This document shows positions 44,641 to 54,009 of a stretch of DNA of 64,000 bases, in pieces; within the stretch, counting starts at the first letter, position 1, and the number at the start of each line of letters is the position of its first letter. The stretch is from the NCBI RefSeq assembly GCF_034522235.1, contig NZ_JAXHLN010000003.1:372001-436000 (forward strand), in the 5' to 3' direction. Under the pieces are notes generated by a model, which saw nothing but the letters and a program-made list of their open reading frames with translations, was not told where the DNA came from and made no database searches. The DNA is from Thiohalophilus sp. Its GTDB lineage: Bacteria > Pseudomonadota > Gammaproteobacteria > UBA6429 > Thiohalophilaceae. The translations under genes were made by a program, and so were the position numbers.

Positions 44641-45246
44641 TTAGTCGCCAGCCACGGCCTTCTGGATCAAGGGCACCAGCGGCTCGGGCAGTTGGATATT
44701 CCCGGCCAGAGCGAACTGTTGCGCCTCGGGTGACATCTTGTTCCAGGTCTTGCGGATGATGTCGATCCACTTCTCTTCGGAGTATTCCGGGTGCTTGTTG
44801 GCGAACGCCAGCATGTAATGCTCGATAAACACCAGATCGGTGACATCTTCGAGTAACTGGGTATCGGGGTTGCTTTTCAGGCCGCGCTTGGCGACGGCTT
44901 TTTTGACCCGTTCGATAAATTCTTCATCATAGCCGGCCTGGGCCAACAGTTCGCCGGCGGTTTCGGCGTGGAACTTGTACAGGTCACTGCGCCATTTGAG
45001 ATAGCCCTTGCGATCCATGGGATAGGCGTCGCGCGGTGATTTCCAGCGCTGGATATGCTGGGCGCGAATCGCCAGTTTCGGGGCATCATCGGCATCGGGG
45101 GCATAACGTTCCTGCATGTCGCTCATGCGGTGGGAATAGAGCAATTCTTTTGGCCACTCCTTTTCACCATCGGACTCCATGTTGGGATCTTCACGGTTGG
45201 CATTATCGATCAGTTCGACAGCCTTCTCATACAGCGATTGCGACAT
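44641..45246 (-). CDS. DUF4202 domain protein
   Basis: 201 residues. YEKAVELIDNANREDPNMES, KELLYSHRMSDMQERYAPDA, AIRAQHIQRWKSPRDAYPMD and LVFIEHYMLAFANKHPEYSE match DUF4202, a family with a His-rich all-helical HD-like arrangement (H and R residues in YSHRMS, RAQHIQRW). The function is unknown. Sequence is cytoplasmic and well conserved; the family is common in autotrophic proteobacteria and cyanobacteria as far as I recall. Monocistronic. Confidence 0.8.
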   Translation of the reverse strand: MSQSLYEKAVELIDNANREDPNMESDGEKEWPKELLYSHRMSDMQERYAPDADDAPKLAIRAQHIQRWKSPRDAYPMDRKGYLKWRSDLYKFHAETAGELLAQAGYDEEFIERVKKAVAKRGLKSNPDTQLLEDVTDLVFIEHYMLAFANKHPEYSEEKWIDIIRKTWNKMSPEAQQFALAGNIQLPEPLVPLIQKAVAGD

Positions 45247-45428
45247 AACATGCCTCCGTTAAATACAGGTTGTTCATAGCCGGTTAGAAACGATACTGGC
45301 AGTTAAACGGTTACGGCATTGGCGCTGGCACCAGCGCCAGAGGGCAACAGAACGGTTAACGCCGGTAATGTGGAGTCAGAAATACTTCTTTATAGTGACC
45401 CGAAAGTCCAACTATACCAGTTTCCGGA

Positions 45429-45920
45429 TCAGTCTTTCAGCCATTTGCTGATGTCGGGGAGGTTATGGCCGTAGAAAAGCACCCGGTTGTCAGGGCTGAC
45501 CAGCACGAGTGTCGGGGTGCCGACGACATGATAGTCCTCGGCGACATCAAGGTTATCGAGACGATCGGCCAGCACGAGATATTTGAGACCGTTGCTCTGC
45601 GCATATTCACGTACTTCCTGCGCATACTCGCCGGCGATATTGATCGCCGCCACCGTCAGGCCACGGTCATGATATTGATCGTGCAGCGCGTTGAAGTCGG
45701 AAATATGCGCATAGCAGTAAACACATTCGGTCGCCCAGAACACCAGCAGCACATGCCCCTGCTGTGTCAGGGAGTCCAGCGAGACCTTGTCACCTTCAAG
45801 ACTGGTCAGTTCAAACCCCGGCGCCGTCTGCCCGACCCGGTGCCCCGTTTCGGCATATGACGAAGTGCAGGATATAAAAAGAAGAAAAATGGAAAGGAGA
45901 GAGCGAGGTAACAAAGTCAT
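45429..45920 (-). CDS. TlpA/ResA-like periplasmic thioredoxin
   Basis: 163 residues from ATG 45920, supported by a GGAG ribosome binding site; the longer frame to 45947 is less likely. A signal peptide (MTLLPRSLLSIFLLFISCTS to YAE) precedes the TlpA fold: VGQTAPGFELTSLEGDKVSL, LLVFWATECVYCYAHISDFN with CxxC (CVYC), and the cis-Pro segment VVGTPTLVLVSPDNRV. It probably reduces or isomerises disulfides in the periplasm, possibly for cytochrome maturation. No ccm genes are in view. Confidence 0.88.
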   Translation of the reverse strand: MTLLPRSLLSIFLLFISCTSSYAETGHRVGQTAPGFELTSLEGDKVSLDSLTQQGHVLLVFWATECVYCYAHISDFNALHDQYHDRGLTVAAINIAGEYAQEVREYAQSNGLKYLVLADRLDNLDVAEDYHVVGTPTLVLVSPDNRVLFYGHNLPDISKWLKD

Positions 45921-45993
45921 ATTTGTACTCCGGAATGTCCGGGGCAAGTTGTTTTCCTCGTAACTCGCCCCTCGTACCTCGTCACTGTATTTA

Positions 45994-46336
45994 TGGTGGG
46001 CCCGCCAGGACTCGAACCTGGGACCAAGGGATTCACAATCTCACGATATTTCTATCGCGTGCGGACTATCTCATCACCCTCGACAGCTATTGAATAGCTC
46101 GTTAGGGTGCGGGACGCTCGAAGCCTGTTATTAAGAGCACTCGGTTCCGAGGAACCCGCTCCCAGGTAGTCTCTGCACCTTCCGGCGGTGTACCGCCGGC
46201 TTGGCTCAGGGTTGCCATCAGTCCCACCGGCGTGGCTGTAAGGTTCCCCTGAATTCATCCCGTTCATTTCATGCCTTTCGGCATGAACGCACCTTTTTGA
46301 TGAGTCCCCTGCTCTAACCAACTGAGCTACAGGCCC
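45994..46336 (-). tRNA. tRNA-Ile2 (CAU anticodon) interrupted by a group I intron
   Basis: The 5' exon (46300-46336, 37 nt) runs GGGCCTGTAGCTCAGTTGGT through to CTCAT. The 3' exon (45994-46033, 40 nt) runs AATCCCTTGGTCCCAGGTTC to GGGCCCACCA with encoded CCA. Joined, they give a 77-nt cloverleaf: seven-pair acceptor with one G-U, a CTCATAA anticodon loop, and a GGTTCGAGTCC T arm. The TTGGTCCC variable region fits tRNA-Ile2 (AUA codons, needs lysidine at C34) better than elongator Met. Confidence 0.92.
46034..46299 (-). ncRNA. Group I intron (Azoarcus type) in the anticodon loop of tRNA-Ile2
   Basis: 266 nt inserted between anticodon U36 and A37. Diagnostic group I core elements are in order: the internal guide GGTGCG near the 5' end (GUG pairs with exon CAU, giving the U-G splice pair), GATGGCAACCCTGAGCCAAG (P4-P6 side), GAAGGTGCAGAGACTACCTG (P3/P7 side), GATGAGATAGTCCGCAC (P7-P3 end), and a terminal G. 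These match the small intron in Azoarcus tRNA-Ile(CAU), closely related in core sequence. It contains no homing-endonuclease gene. Confidence 0.9.
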
Positions 46337-46357
46337 AATAAGACTGGAAGTATAACG

Positions 46358-46392
46358 AAAAAAGGCCGCCCGGGGTATCGGGACGGCCTTTC
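46358..46392 (-). terminator. Intrinsic terminator after rpoD
   Basis: On the minus strand AAAGGCCGTCCCG pairs with CGGGCGGCCTTT, followed by a T-run (A-run 46358-46363 on the plus strand). It lies 22 bp after the rpoD stop codon and closes the rpsU-yqeY-dnaG-rpoD operon before the tRNA gene. Confidence 0.85.
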
Positions 46393-46413
46393 TGGTGACG
46401 GCATTCGCCGGGT

Positions 46414-48252
46414 TTATTCGTAGTCGAGGAAGCTGCGCAGGTGATCCGAGCGGGTCGGGTGACGCAGTTTGCGCAGTGCCTTGGCTTCGATCTGGCGAAT
46501 GCGCTCACGAGTGACATCGAACTGTTTGCCGACCTCTTCCAGGGTATGGTCGGTGTTCATGTCGATCCCGAAGCGCATGCGCAGTACTTTGGCCTCGCGC
46601 GCGGTCAGTCCTTCCAGTACACCCTGCACGGTTTCCATCAGGCCACTGGAGGTGGCGTGGTCCATCGGTGACAACACGTTGAGGTCCTCGATGAAGTCGC
46701 CCAGGTGGGAATCCTCGTCGTCGCCGATCGGGGTTTCCATGGAGATCGGTTCCTTGGCGATCTTCAGCACCTTGCGCACCTTGTCTTCGGGCATTTCCAT
46801 GCGTTCGGCCAGCTCTTCGGGCGTCGGTTCGCGGCCCATCTCCTGCAGCATCTGCCGCGAGATGCGGTTGAGCTTGTTGATGGTTTCGATCATATGCACC
46901 GGAATACGAATGGTGCGGGCCTGGTCCGCGATGGAGCGGGTGATGGCCTGACGAATCCACCAGGTGGCGTAGGTCGAGAACTTGTAACCGCGACGGTATT
47001 CGAATTTGTCGACCGCTTTCATCAGGCCGATGTTGCCTTCCTGGATCAGATCCAGGAACTGCAGCCCGCGGTTGGTGTACTTCTTGGCGATGGAGATCAC
47101 CAGGCGCAGGTTGGCCTCAACCATCTCTTTCTTGGCACGGCGGGCCTTGGCTTCGCCAATGGACATCTTGCGGTTGATATCCTTGACTTCGGAAATGGTC
47201 AGGCCGCAGATCTCCTCGATGGAGGCGAGCTTTTGCTGGGCACGCAGGATATCGTCCTTGTGCGCCAGCAGGACCGGCGAGTATTTGGTGTCGGCTTCAA
47301 TCTGTTGTTCCAGCCACTCGGGCTTGGCTTCATTCTCGGGGAACGAGGTGATGAATTCCTTGCGCGGCATGTGTGCGCGATCCACGCAGATGTCCATGAT
47401 GACTTTTTCATGGCTGCGAATACGATCGATCAGTTCGCGCATGGCCAGAACCAGGCTGTCCACGACCTTCTGGGTCAGTTTGAGCTGCATGACCTGTTCG
47501 ACCAGCTCGTCGCGATGCCTGGCGGTTTTCTTGTCGCGATGGCCGTATTTGCGGGTCGAGGTCACCAGCTTCTTATGGATCTTGCGAATGTTCTCGAAAC
47601 GCTGACGCGCCTCTTCGGGATCCGGGCCGGTATCGACTTCCTCGGCATCATCATCGTCGCTCTCGGTCGCGGCGGCGTTGGCGTCGACCGGGGTATGGGT
47701 CGGAATTTCATCCGGCGCATTGGGATCGATAAAGTCGGTAATCAGATCGGTCAGTTTCATTTCGCCGGCGTCGACCCGGTCCCACAGCAGCAGCAACTGG
47801 CTGGCGGTTTCGGGGTACATGGTCAGCGCGGAGAGCATCTGGTTGAGGCCGTCTTCGATGCGCTTGGCGATCTCGATTTCGCCGGCGCGGGTCAGCAGTT
47901 CCACCGCACCCATCTCGCGCATGTACATGCGCACGGGATCGGTGGTGCGACCGAACTCGCTGTCGACCGATGCCAGCGCGGCGGCGGCCTCTTCGGCGGC
48001 GTCTTCGTCCACCTCGGTGGTGGTCTCCAGAATGGTATCCGCGTCGGGGGCTGCCTCGTAGACGACGATACCCATATCGTTGATCATGGCAACGATATCT
48101 TCGATCTGCTCGGGGTCGACAATATCATCGGGCAGGTGGTCGTTGACCTCGGCATAGGTCAGAAAACCCTGTTCTTTACCCTTGGCAATCAACGACTTGA
48201 GCTGAGATTGCTGTTGAGTTAAATCCATCGCTTCGGCTTTTGCAGGCTTCAT
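46414..48252 (-). CDS. rpoD: RNA polymerase sigma factor RpoD (sigma-70)
   Basis: 612 residues. Region 1.1, 1.2 ([20 protein letters not shown]), the non-conserved insert, and regions 2-4 are complete: [40 protein letters not shown], and [20 protein letters not shown] with the promoter -35 recognition helix. It is the primary housekeeping sigma factor. ATG at 48228 (MDLTQQQSQ) is an alternative start. It is last in the classical macromolecular synthesis operon. Confidence 0.97.
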   Translation of the reverse strand: MKPAKAEAMDLTQQQSQLKSLIAKGKEQGFLTYAEVNDHLPDDIVDPEQIEDIVAMINDMGIVVYEAAPDADTILETTTEVDEDAAEEAAAALASVDSEFGRTTDPVRMYMREMGAVELLTRAGEIEIAKRIEDGLNQMLSALTMYPETASQLLLLWDRVDAGEMKLTDLITDFIDPNAPDEIPTHTPVDANAAATESDDDDAEEVDTGPDPEEARQRFENIRKIHKKLVTSTRKYGHRDKKTARHRDELVEQVMQLKLTQKVVDSLVLAMRELIDRIRSHEKVIMDICVDRAHMPRKEFITSFPENEAKPEWLEQQIEADTKYSPVLLAHKDDILRAQQKLASIEEICGLTISEVKDINRKMSIGEAKARRAKKEMVEANLRLVISIAKKYTNRGLQFLDLIQEGNIGLMKAVDKFEYRRGYKFSTYATWWIRQAITRSIADQARTIRIPVHMIETINKLNRISRQMLQEMGREPTPEELAERMEMPEDKVRKVLKIAKEPISMETPIGDDEDSHLGDFIEDLNVLSPMDHATSSGLMETVQGVLEGLTAREAKVLRMRFGIDMNTDHTLEEVGKQFDVTRERIRQIEAKALRKLRHPTRSDHLRSFLDYE

Positions 48253-48404
48253 TTAGTCAGATCCCAAAATAGCAGCGTAAAACCATCCAATTTTACACTA
48301 ATTTGCCCGATTTTCCAGGTAATCGGGACAGGTTTACATAAGGTGGCTGCCCCTATATGACGGCACAGCCCCCCGATTTATTTAATTTTTTTCTGAAAAA
48401 GACA

Positions 48405-50204
48405 TCAGTGGAACAGCTGGCTGGACAGTTGCCGGATTTCGACCTTCTCCTCCGGCGAGAGGTTACCGTGGTTGGACTTGGCCATCAGCATGTCGTAGCG
48501 GGACTCCAGCCGGTGGCGATCCAGGGCCTCGATAGCGGCCGTAAATTCCTGTTTCAGGCTCGCGGTGTCGTCAATTTCCGGCTGCCAGGCGGCCAGCTTT
48601 TCCAGGGGCCGGATGTGTTCCGACTCGCGCCAGCGTTCCAGCAGGGCGCTGGTGGTTAGATTGGGGTGATGGTGCAAAGTTTCAAGCAGATCAATCAATA
48701 AATCGATCCCCGGCATCTCCAGCTGGCTGAAACGCCGGGGATCCCCGGCCTCGGCGGCCAGGCCCGGGTCGTGCAGCAGCCGGGCCAGGGCGCGACGTAC
48801 CGGCGAGAAGGTCTGCCGCTCCTGACCGCCGCCGCGGGCCGCCCGGCGGGGCGGCGCGGCCGGGGCGGACTCGGTGCCGCGTTTGCCCCGACTTTTTGTC
48901 TGGTTGAGGGCGGTTTCGATCCGGCTCTCGTCGATCCGGGCCAGCTGCGCCAGCTGGCTGATCATCATCTGCCGGTAAACCCCCGGCGGCAGCCTGGCCA
49001 GCAGCGGCCGGGCCTGCTCCACCAGATTGGCCCGGCCGTCGATGGAGGCGGTGTCATTCTGTGTGCTCAGCGAGTTGAACAGGTAGTCGGAGAAGGGCGC
49101 GGCACGGCGGATCAGCTGCTCGAATTCGGCCTTGCCGGCGCTGCGTACCAGCGTGTCGGGATCCTCGCCCTCGGGCAGGAACAGGAACCGGATCTGGTGC
49201 CCCTCGCGCATCACCGGCAGGGCGTTTTCCATCGCCCGCCAGGCGGCGTCGCGCCCGGCGCGATCGCCGTCGAAGCAGAACACCACCTCGGACGTGACCT
49301 TGAACAGCTGTTGCAGGTGATCGGCGGTGGTGGCCGTGCCCAGGGTGGCGACCGCGTAGCGGATATCGAACTGGGCCAGCGACACCACGTCCATATAGCC
49401 TTCCACCACCAGCAGCCGGGGAATCTGGCGCAGCGCCTGGCGCGCCTCGTACAGGCCGTACAGCTCGCGGCCCTTGTGAAATAGCGGGGTTTCAGGCGAG
49501 TTCAGATATTTCGGTGAATCTTCGTCAGAGAGGACCCGGCCGCCGAAGGCGATGGTGCGTCCGCGCCGGTCCCGGATAGGGAACATGATGCGGTGGCGAA
49601 AGCGGTCGTAGCGCTTGCCCTCGTCTTTTTCGATCAGCATCCCGGTGGTGACCAGCTGTTTCTGGCGTTCGGCGGCGGTGCCGAGTTTTTTCAGCAGATT
49701 GTCCCAGCCCGGCGGAGCATAGCCGATACCGAATTCGACGGCGATCTGGCCGCTCAGGCCCCGGCCCTTGAGGTAGTCCACTGCCGCCTGGCGCTGCGGG
49801 TGGTCGCGCAATTGCTGGCGATAATAGTCATCCGCCTGCTGCATCAGGGCATAGAGATCGTCCGTATCGCGGCTGGCCTGGCGATCCTGCGCCGTGGAGC
49901 GCCCGCCCTCGTAGGGCACGTTCATCCCGGCATTGCGGGCCAGCTCCTCGACCGCCTCGGGGAAGGCCAGATGCTCGTATTCCATCAAAAAGCCGATGGC
50001 GGTGCCGTGGGCACCGCAGCCGAAGCAGTGATAGAACTGCTTGTTCTGGCTGACGGTGAACGAGGGGGTTTTCTCGTTATGAAACGGGCAGCAGGCCTTG
50101 TACTCGTGGCCGGCCTTTTTCAGCGGCACGCGCGCGTCGATCACATCGACAATGTCGATGCGGCTCATCAGCTCGTCAATGAAGGATTGGGGGATCAAGG
50201 CCAT
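48405..50204 (-). CDS. dnaG: DNA primase DnaG
   Basis: 599 residues. N-terminal zinc ribbon KACCPFHNEKTPSFTVSQNK followed by QFYHCFGCGAHG. The TOPRIM core reads LLVVEGYMDVVSLAQFDIRY (Glu) and VVFCFDGDRAGRDAAWRAME (DxD). The helical DnaB-binding C-terminal domain is present. It makes RNA primers on the lagging strand. It sits upstream of rpoD with a 150-bp gap; the gap from yqeY to dnaG is filled by repeat elements. Confidence 0.97.
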   Translation of the reverse strand: MALIPQSFIDELMSRIDIVDVIDARVPLKKAGHEYKACCPFHNEKTPSFTVSQNKQFYHCFGCGAHGTAIGFLMEYEHLAFPEAVEELARNAGMNVPYEGGRSTAQDRQASRDTDDLYALMQQADDYYRQQLRDHPQRQAAVDYLKGRGLSGQIAVEFGIGYAPPGWDNLLKKLGTAAERQKQLVTTGMLIEKDEGKRYDRFRHRIMFPIRDRRGRTIAFGGRVLSDEDSPKYLNSPETPLFHKGRELYGLYEARQALRQIPRLLVVEGYMDVVSLAQFDIRYAVATLGTATTADHLQQLFKVTSEVVFCFDGDRAGRDAAWRAMENALPVMREGHQIRFLFLPEGEDPDTLVRSAGKAEFEQLIRRAAPFSDYLFNSLSTQNDTASIDGRANLVEQARPLLARLPPGVYRQMMISQLAQLARIDESRIETALNQTKSRGKRGTESAPAAPPRRAARGGGQERQTFSPVRRALARLLHDPGLAAEAGDPRRFSQLEMPGIDLLIDLLETLHHHPNLTTSALLERWRESEHIRPLEKLAAWQPEIDDTASLKQEFTAAIEALDRHRLESRYDMLMAKSNHGNLSPEEKVEIRQLSSQLFH

Positions 50205-50224
50205 GCTGCTGATTGTACAGCACA

Positions 50225-50780
50225 GACACAGGGCCGAGGGACGAGTTACGAGGGACGAGGTAAAGGGGGGTGGCGGATTGCTGCAGGAGCGCTTCCAGCG
50301 CGATGGCGGGATTTACCCGGGTCGGCTTATCGCGGCGCAGCCGCTCCTACAGGGAAAGCGGTCGTTCAGGAAAGTTCGGTAGGTCACGCTGGCGTTAGTC
50401 TGCGTGACACCCCTGCCGATACGGCGAATGTCAGGTAGCGCTGCGCGCAACCTACGCCCGGGTACCGGAAAAAAGGGGGCGGATTGCTGTAGGAGCGCTT
50501 CCAGCGCGATGGCGAGATATGCCCGGGCCGCTTATCGCGGCGTAGCCGCTCCTACAGGGAAAGCGGTCGTACAGTCCTGCAGGTCACGCTGGCGTTAGCC
50601 TGCGTGACACCCCTGGCGATACGGCGAATGTCAGGTAGCGCTGCGCGCAACCTACGCCTGGTCGGGAAAAAGGGGTGGCGGCGTGTTGTAGGAGCGCTTC
50701 CAGCGCGATGGCGGGATTTACCCGGGCTGCTTATCGCGGCGCAGCCGCTCCTACAGGGAAAGCGGTCGTTCAGGGAAGGC
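50225..50780. repeat. Composite repeat array inside the rpsU-yqeY-dnaG-rpoD operon
   Basis: About 550 bp between yqeY and dnaG. Three copies of a hairpin element (TGTAGGAGCGCTTCCAGCGC, then CGCAGCCGCTCCTACAGGGA) begin near 50283, 50489 and 50689. They alternate with two copies (50381, 50581) of the GGTCACGCTGGCGTTAGCCT element. A GACGAGTTACGAGGGACGAG string opens it (50232). The alternating period is about 200 bp. The elements lie in a co-directional operon and must be transcribed. Confidence 0.88.
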
Positions 50781-50786
50781 GGTCGT

Positions 50787-51239
50787 TCAGGAAAGTTTGG
50801 CTTTGATCAGCGCGGAAACCTGGCCCATGTCGGCGCGGCCGGCCAGTTTGGGTTTGAGCAGGCCCATGACCTTGCCCATCTCTTTCATTTCGCTGGCGCC
50901 GGTCTGGCTGATGGCGTCGTCGATCAGAGCGGTGATTTCGGTCTCGGAGAGCTGGGCGGGCATGTATTCCTGGATGACGACCCGTTCGGCCTTCTCCTTG
51001 TCCGCCAGGTCGCTGCGACCGGCATTGTCGTACTGTTCGATGGAGTCTTTGTGCTGCTTGATCATCTTCTCCAGCACATTGAGGATCTGATCGTCATTGA
51101 GCTCGATGCGCTCGTCGACTTCCTTTTGCTTGATGGCCGCCGTGATCAGGCGCAGGGTGCCGAGGCGCTCCCTGTCCTTGTTGCGCATCGCTGTCTTGAC
51201 GTCGTCATTGATGCGCTGCTTGAGAGATGGTTCGCTCAT
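50787..51239 (-). CDS. yqeY: GatB/YqeY domain protein
   Basis: 150 residues, the common length. KQRINDDVKTAMRNKDRERL, GTLRLITAAIKQKEVDERIE and ADKEKAERVVIQEYMPAQLS, then SQTGASEMKEMGKVMGLLKP. This is the tail domain of GatB in free-standing form. It may assist tRNA-dependent amidation or RNA binding; no enzymatic role is proven. It follows rpsU by 49 bp on the same strand. Confidence 0.93.
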   Translation of the reverse strand: MSEPSLKQRINDDVKTAMRNKDRERLGTLRLITAAIKQKEVDERIELNDDQILNVLEKMIKQHKDSIEQYDNAGRSDLADKEKAERVVIQEYMPAQLSETEITALIDDAISQTGASEMKEMGKVMGLLKPKLAGRADMGQVSALIKAKLS

Positions 51240-51288
51240 ACCGGTTTGTCAGGTAACCCGCCCGGAAAACCGGACGGTAAGTGAGGGA

Positions 51289-51504
51289 TCAATACAGGCG
51301 TTTCAGACGGGAGCGTTCGCGAGACAGTTTCTTCTGGTGGCGCTTGACCGCGGCAGCCAGCTTGCGCTTACGCACGGCGGTCGGCTTCTCGTAGTATTCG
51401 CGACGGCGAACTTCAGAGAGGACACCGGCTTTCTCACAGGAACGCTTGAAACGGCGCAGAGCGACGTCAAAAGGTTCGTTTTCCTTCACACGTACAGAAG
51501 GCAT
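51289..51504 (-). CDS. rpsU: 30S ribosomal protein S21
   Basis: 71 residues: [60 protein letters not shown] and [11 protein letters not shown] are nearly invariant in gammaproteobacteria. It starts the macromolecular synthesis operon and diverges from tsaD, whose ATG lies 128 bp away. The promoter region between them is AT-rich (51510-51630). Confidence 0.97.
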   Translation of the reverse strand: MPSVRVKENEPFDVALRRFKRSCEKAGVLSEVRRREYYEKPTAVRKRKLAAAVKRHQKKLSRERSRLKRLY

Positions 51505-51631
51505 TCAGCATCACCTCGATAAAATTGTTGAAAAAGTTAAAGCGCGCAAGTTTAATACCTGCCCCTGCCAATTGCAAAGTCTAAATGCGCGCAGCCACAG
51601 TGAATTTCAAGGCTATTAAGGACTAATCACC

Positions 51632-52645
51632 ATGCGGGTACTGGGCATCGAAACCTCCTGCGACGAAACCGGGATCGCCATCTACGACAGCGACGCCGGG
51701 CTGCTGGGCCACGCCCTGTACAGCCAGGTGGCGCTGCACGCCGAGTTCGGCGGGGTGGTGCCGGAGCTGGCCTCGCGGGATCACGTGCGCAAGACGCTGC
51801 CCCTGATACGCGAAGTGATGACTCACTCTGGTTGTGAAAAAAGCGACATCGACGGCATCGCCTACACCGCCGGCCCGGGGCTGATGGGCGCACTGCTGGT
51901 GGGGGCGGGCATCGCCCGCAGCCTGGCCTACGGCTGGGGCGTGCCGGCCATCGGGGTGCACCACATGGAGGGCCACCTGCTGGCGCCGATGCTGGAGCCC
52001 GATCCCCCCGAATTCCCCTTCGTCGCCCTGCTGGTCTCCGGGGGCCACACCATGCTGGTGCGGGTCGAGGGGATCGGCCGCTACCAGTTGCTCGGCGAGT
52101 CGCTGGACGACGCCGCCGGCGAGGCCTTCGACAAGACCGCCAAGCTGCTGGGCCTGGGCTACCCCGGCGGCCCGGCGGTGGCCAAACTGGCCGAGCAGGG
52201 CGACCCAGGCCGTTTTCGCTTCCCGCGACCGATGACCGACCGCCCCGGCCTCGATTTCAGCTTCAGCGGGCTCAAGACCTTTACTCTCAATACCTATAAA
52301 AAGTATGAAGGCGACGCGCAGGCCAGAGCCGACATCGCCCGCGCCTTCGAGGAGGCGGTGGTCGATACCCTGGCCATCAAATGCCGCCGCGCCCTGCAGG
52401 CGACCGGCCTCACCCGGCTGGTGATCGCCGGCGGGGTCAGCGCCAACCGCAAGCTGCGCGAGAAACTCGATCAACTGGCCGACAAGGAAGGTGCCCGGGT
52501 CTATTACCCGCGGCTGGAATTTTGCACCGACAACGGCGCCATGATCGCCTTCGCCGGCTGCCAGCGCCTGGCCGCCGGCCAGCACGAAAGCCTCGAATTC
52601 ACCGGCCGCGCCCGCTGGTCGCTGGCGGAACTCGACGCAGTCTAA
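51632..52645 (+). CDS. tsaD: tRNA threonylcarbamoyladenosine transferase TsaD
   Basis: 337 residues. [20 protein letters not shown], the metal motif [26 protein letters not shown], and [20 protein letters not shown] with [13 protein letters not shown]-like [13 protein letters not shown] are diagnostic. With TsaB and TsaE it puts threonylcarbamoyl on A37 of ANN-reading tRNAs, which include the tRNA-Ile2 encoded nearby. It diverges from rpsU. Confidence 0.96.
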   Translation: MRVLGIETSCDETGIAIYDSDAGLLGHALYSQVALHAEFGGVVPELASRDHVRKTLPLIREVMTHSGCEKSDIDGIAYTAGPGLMGALLVGAGIARSLAYGWGVPAIGVHHMEGHLLAPMLEPDPPEFPFVALLVSGGHTMLVRVEGIGRYQLLGESLDDAAGEAFDKTAKLLGLGYPGGPAVAKLAEQGDPGRFRFPRPMTDRPGLDFSFSGLKTFTLNTYKKYEGDAQARADIARAFEEAVVDTLAIKCRRALQATGLTRLVIAGGVSANRKLREKLDQLADKEGARVYYPRLEFCTDNGAMIAFAGCQRLAAGQHESLEFTGRARWSLAELDAV

Positions 52646-52654
52646 ACAATAAAA

Positions 52655-52733
52655 TCTCACCACCAAGACACCAAGACACCAAGTTTTTTTAAATATCATT
52701 CTTCTTGGTGCCTTGGTGTCTTGGTGGTGAGCT
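52655..52733. repeat. ACCACCAAGACACC hairpin (bidirectional terminator-like)
   Basis: CTCACCACCAAGACACCAAG at 52657-52676 and CTTGGTGTCTTGGTGGTGAG at 52711-52730 are perfect inverted copies with an AT-rich loop including a T7 run. Related hairpins are at 44.6, 55.0 and 63.5 kb, each at a gene end. The position after tsaD suggests use as a terminator. Confidence 0.8.
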
Positions 52734-52758
52734 CTTTTCATGTGTATGGTCATGACTG

Positions 52759-53451
52759 ATGAATGAAAGCAAACCGTTTTACCGCCGCATCCGCAGCTTC
52801 GTGCGCCGCGAGGGTCGCCTGACCAAAGGCCAGCAGCGGGCACTGGACGAACTGTTTCCCCGTTACGGCGTGCCGTTTACACCACAGTTACTCGATCTGG
52901 ACGAGCTGTTCGGCCGCCGGGCGCCGCGTATCCTGGAGATCGGTTTCGGCAACGGCGGGGCGCTGGCGCAACTGGCGCAGGATCATCCCGAGAACGATTA
53001 TTTCGGTATCGAGGTGCACCGCCCCGGCGTGGGTAACCTGTTATTGCAGATCGAACAACACGACCTGAGTAACGTGCGGGTCAGCCAGCATGATGCCGTA
53101 GAAGTCCTGGAAGATCAGATCCCGGATCACAGCCTGGATGCGGTGTATCTGTTTTTCCCCGATCCCTGGCACAAGAAAAAGCACCACAAGCGACGCATCG
53201 TGCAACCCGCCTTTACCCAACTGCTGCGGCGTAAACTCAAACCCGGGGGCCTGTTTCACATGGCGACCGACTGGGAAGACTATGCCGGGCATGCACAGGC
53301 AGTGATGGAACAGGCCGAAGGCTTTGAAAATACCGCCGGCGTCGGGCACTATGCCAAAAGACCGGACTACCGGCCCCTGACCAGGTTCGAACAGCGCGGC
53401 CAGCGTCTGGGGCATGGTGTGTGGGATCTGATCTACAAGAAAGTGGATTAG
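52759..53451 (+). CDS. trmB: tRNA (guanine-N7)-methyltransferase TrmB
   Basis: 230 residues. The SAM-binding region ILEIGFGNGGALAQLAQDHP, NDYFGIEVHRPGVGNLLLQI and VYLFFPDPWHKKKHHKRRIV are the TrmB motifs, and FHMATDWEDYAGHAQAVMEQ follows. It methylates G46 of many tRNAs. The ATG at 52759 follows a hairpin element. Confidence 0.95.
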   Translation: MNESKPFYRRIRSFVRREGRLTKGQQRALDELFPRYGVPFTPQLLDLDELFGRRAPRILEIGFGNGGALAQLAQDHPENDYFGIEVHRPGVGNLLLQIEQHDLSNVRVSQHDAVEVLEDQIPDHSLDAVYLFFPDPWHKKKHHKRRIVQPAFTQLLRRKLKPGGLFHMATDWEDYAGHAQAVMEQAEGFENTAGVGHYAKRPDYRPLTRFEQRGQRLGHGVWDLIYKKVD

Positions 53452-53473
53452 CAGGAATATCGAGTATTGATTG

Positions 53474-53632
53474 AAGAGATTGCTTCGTCACGTTGTTCCT
53501 CGCAATGACACCAGTCGTTGAGATCCTATAATAAAGTGACGTCATTACGAGCGCAGCGAAGTAATCTCCAGATGCCAGCGAAAATCAGGAAAAGTGACTG
53601 TCATTGCGAGCAGAGCGAAGCAATCTCTCGGA
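53474..53632. repeat. CATTGCGAG/GAAGCAATC elements upstream of the GIY-YIG gene
   Basis: Three copies: an inverted one at 53478-53510 (GAGATTGCTTCGTCACGTTG), then 53541-53568 (GTCATTACGAGCGCAGCGAA) and 53600-53626 (GTCATTGCGAGCAGAGCGAA). With the copies downstream they frame the nuclease gene. Confidence 0.85.
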
Positions 53633-53673
53633 GATAAACCAAATCCAATTAATTATTTATCTGGAGACTTGCC

Positions 53674-53961
53674 ATGGAACGGCAATATTACATCTATATC
53701 CTGACCAATCGTTCAAATACTGTCCTGTATACCGGTGTGACCAACAATCTGATACGCCGGGTGTACGAGCACAAGGAGAAACTCCAGCCGGGTTTTACCC
53801 GAAAATACAACGTCGATAAACTGGTGTATTACGAAATATTGATTGATCCTGAAAACGCTATAGCCAGAGAAAAGCAGATAAAAGCGGGTTCCAGACAGAA
53901 AAAGCTGGACTTGATTCGCAGTTTTAATCCAGGCTGGAATGATTTGTACTATGATCTTTAG
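53674..53961 (+). CDS. GIY-YIG nuclease superfamily protein (UPF0213 type)
   Basis: 95 residues. The N-terminus YYIYILTNRSNTVLYTGVTN has the Y-x10-11-YTG pair of the GIY-YIG fold, followed by NLIRRVYEHKEKLQPGFTRK (catalytic Arg) and EILIDPENAIAREKQIKAGS (metal-binding Glu) with QKKLDLIRSFNPGWNDLY. All expected catalytic residues are present. Stand-alone proteins of this family are common and mostly uncharacterised. It is AT-richer than its neighbours and framed by six copies of a dispersed palindromic repeat, which suggests joint mobility. Confidence 0.92.
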   Translation: MERQYYIYILTNRSNTVLYTGVTNNLIRRVYEHKEKLQPGFTRKYNVDKLVYYEILIDPENAIAREKQIKAGSRQKKLDLIRSFNPGWNDLYYDL

Positions 53962-54009
53962 GCCTGCCATGCAATGGTAGCAAGAAATGAAGTGCTCAAT
54001 GTAACCGTG

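Noticed and set aside
46034-46299. The stretch between the tRNA halves as two separate partial tRNAs or a tRNA-integrated mobile element
   Set aside because: The halves join to one perfect cloverleaf and the insert has the conserved group I core; there is no integrase or att duplication.
46705-48222. 505-codon open frame antisense to rpoD
   Set aside because: rpoD is complete and highly conserved on the other strand; the antisense frame is a by-product of GC-rich codon use.
51623-52843. 406-codon open frame antisense to tsaD
   Set aside because: Same effect; tsaD is intact and conserved in sense.
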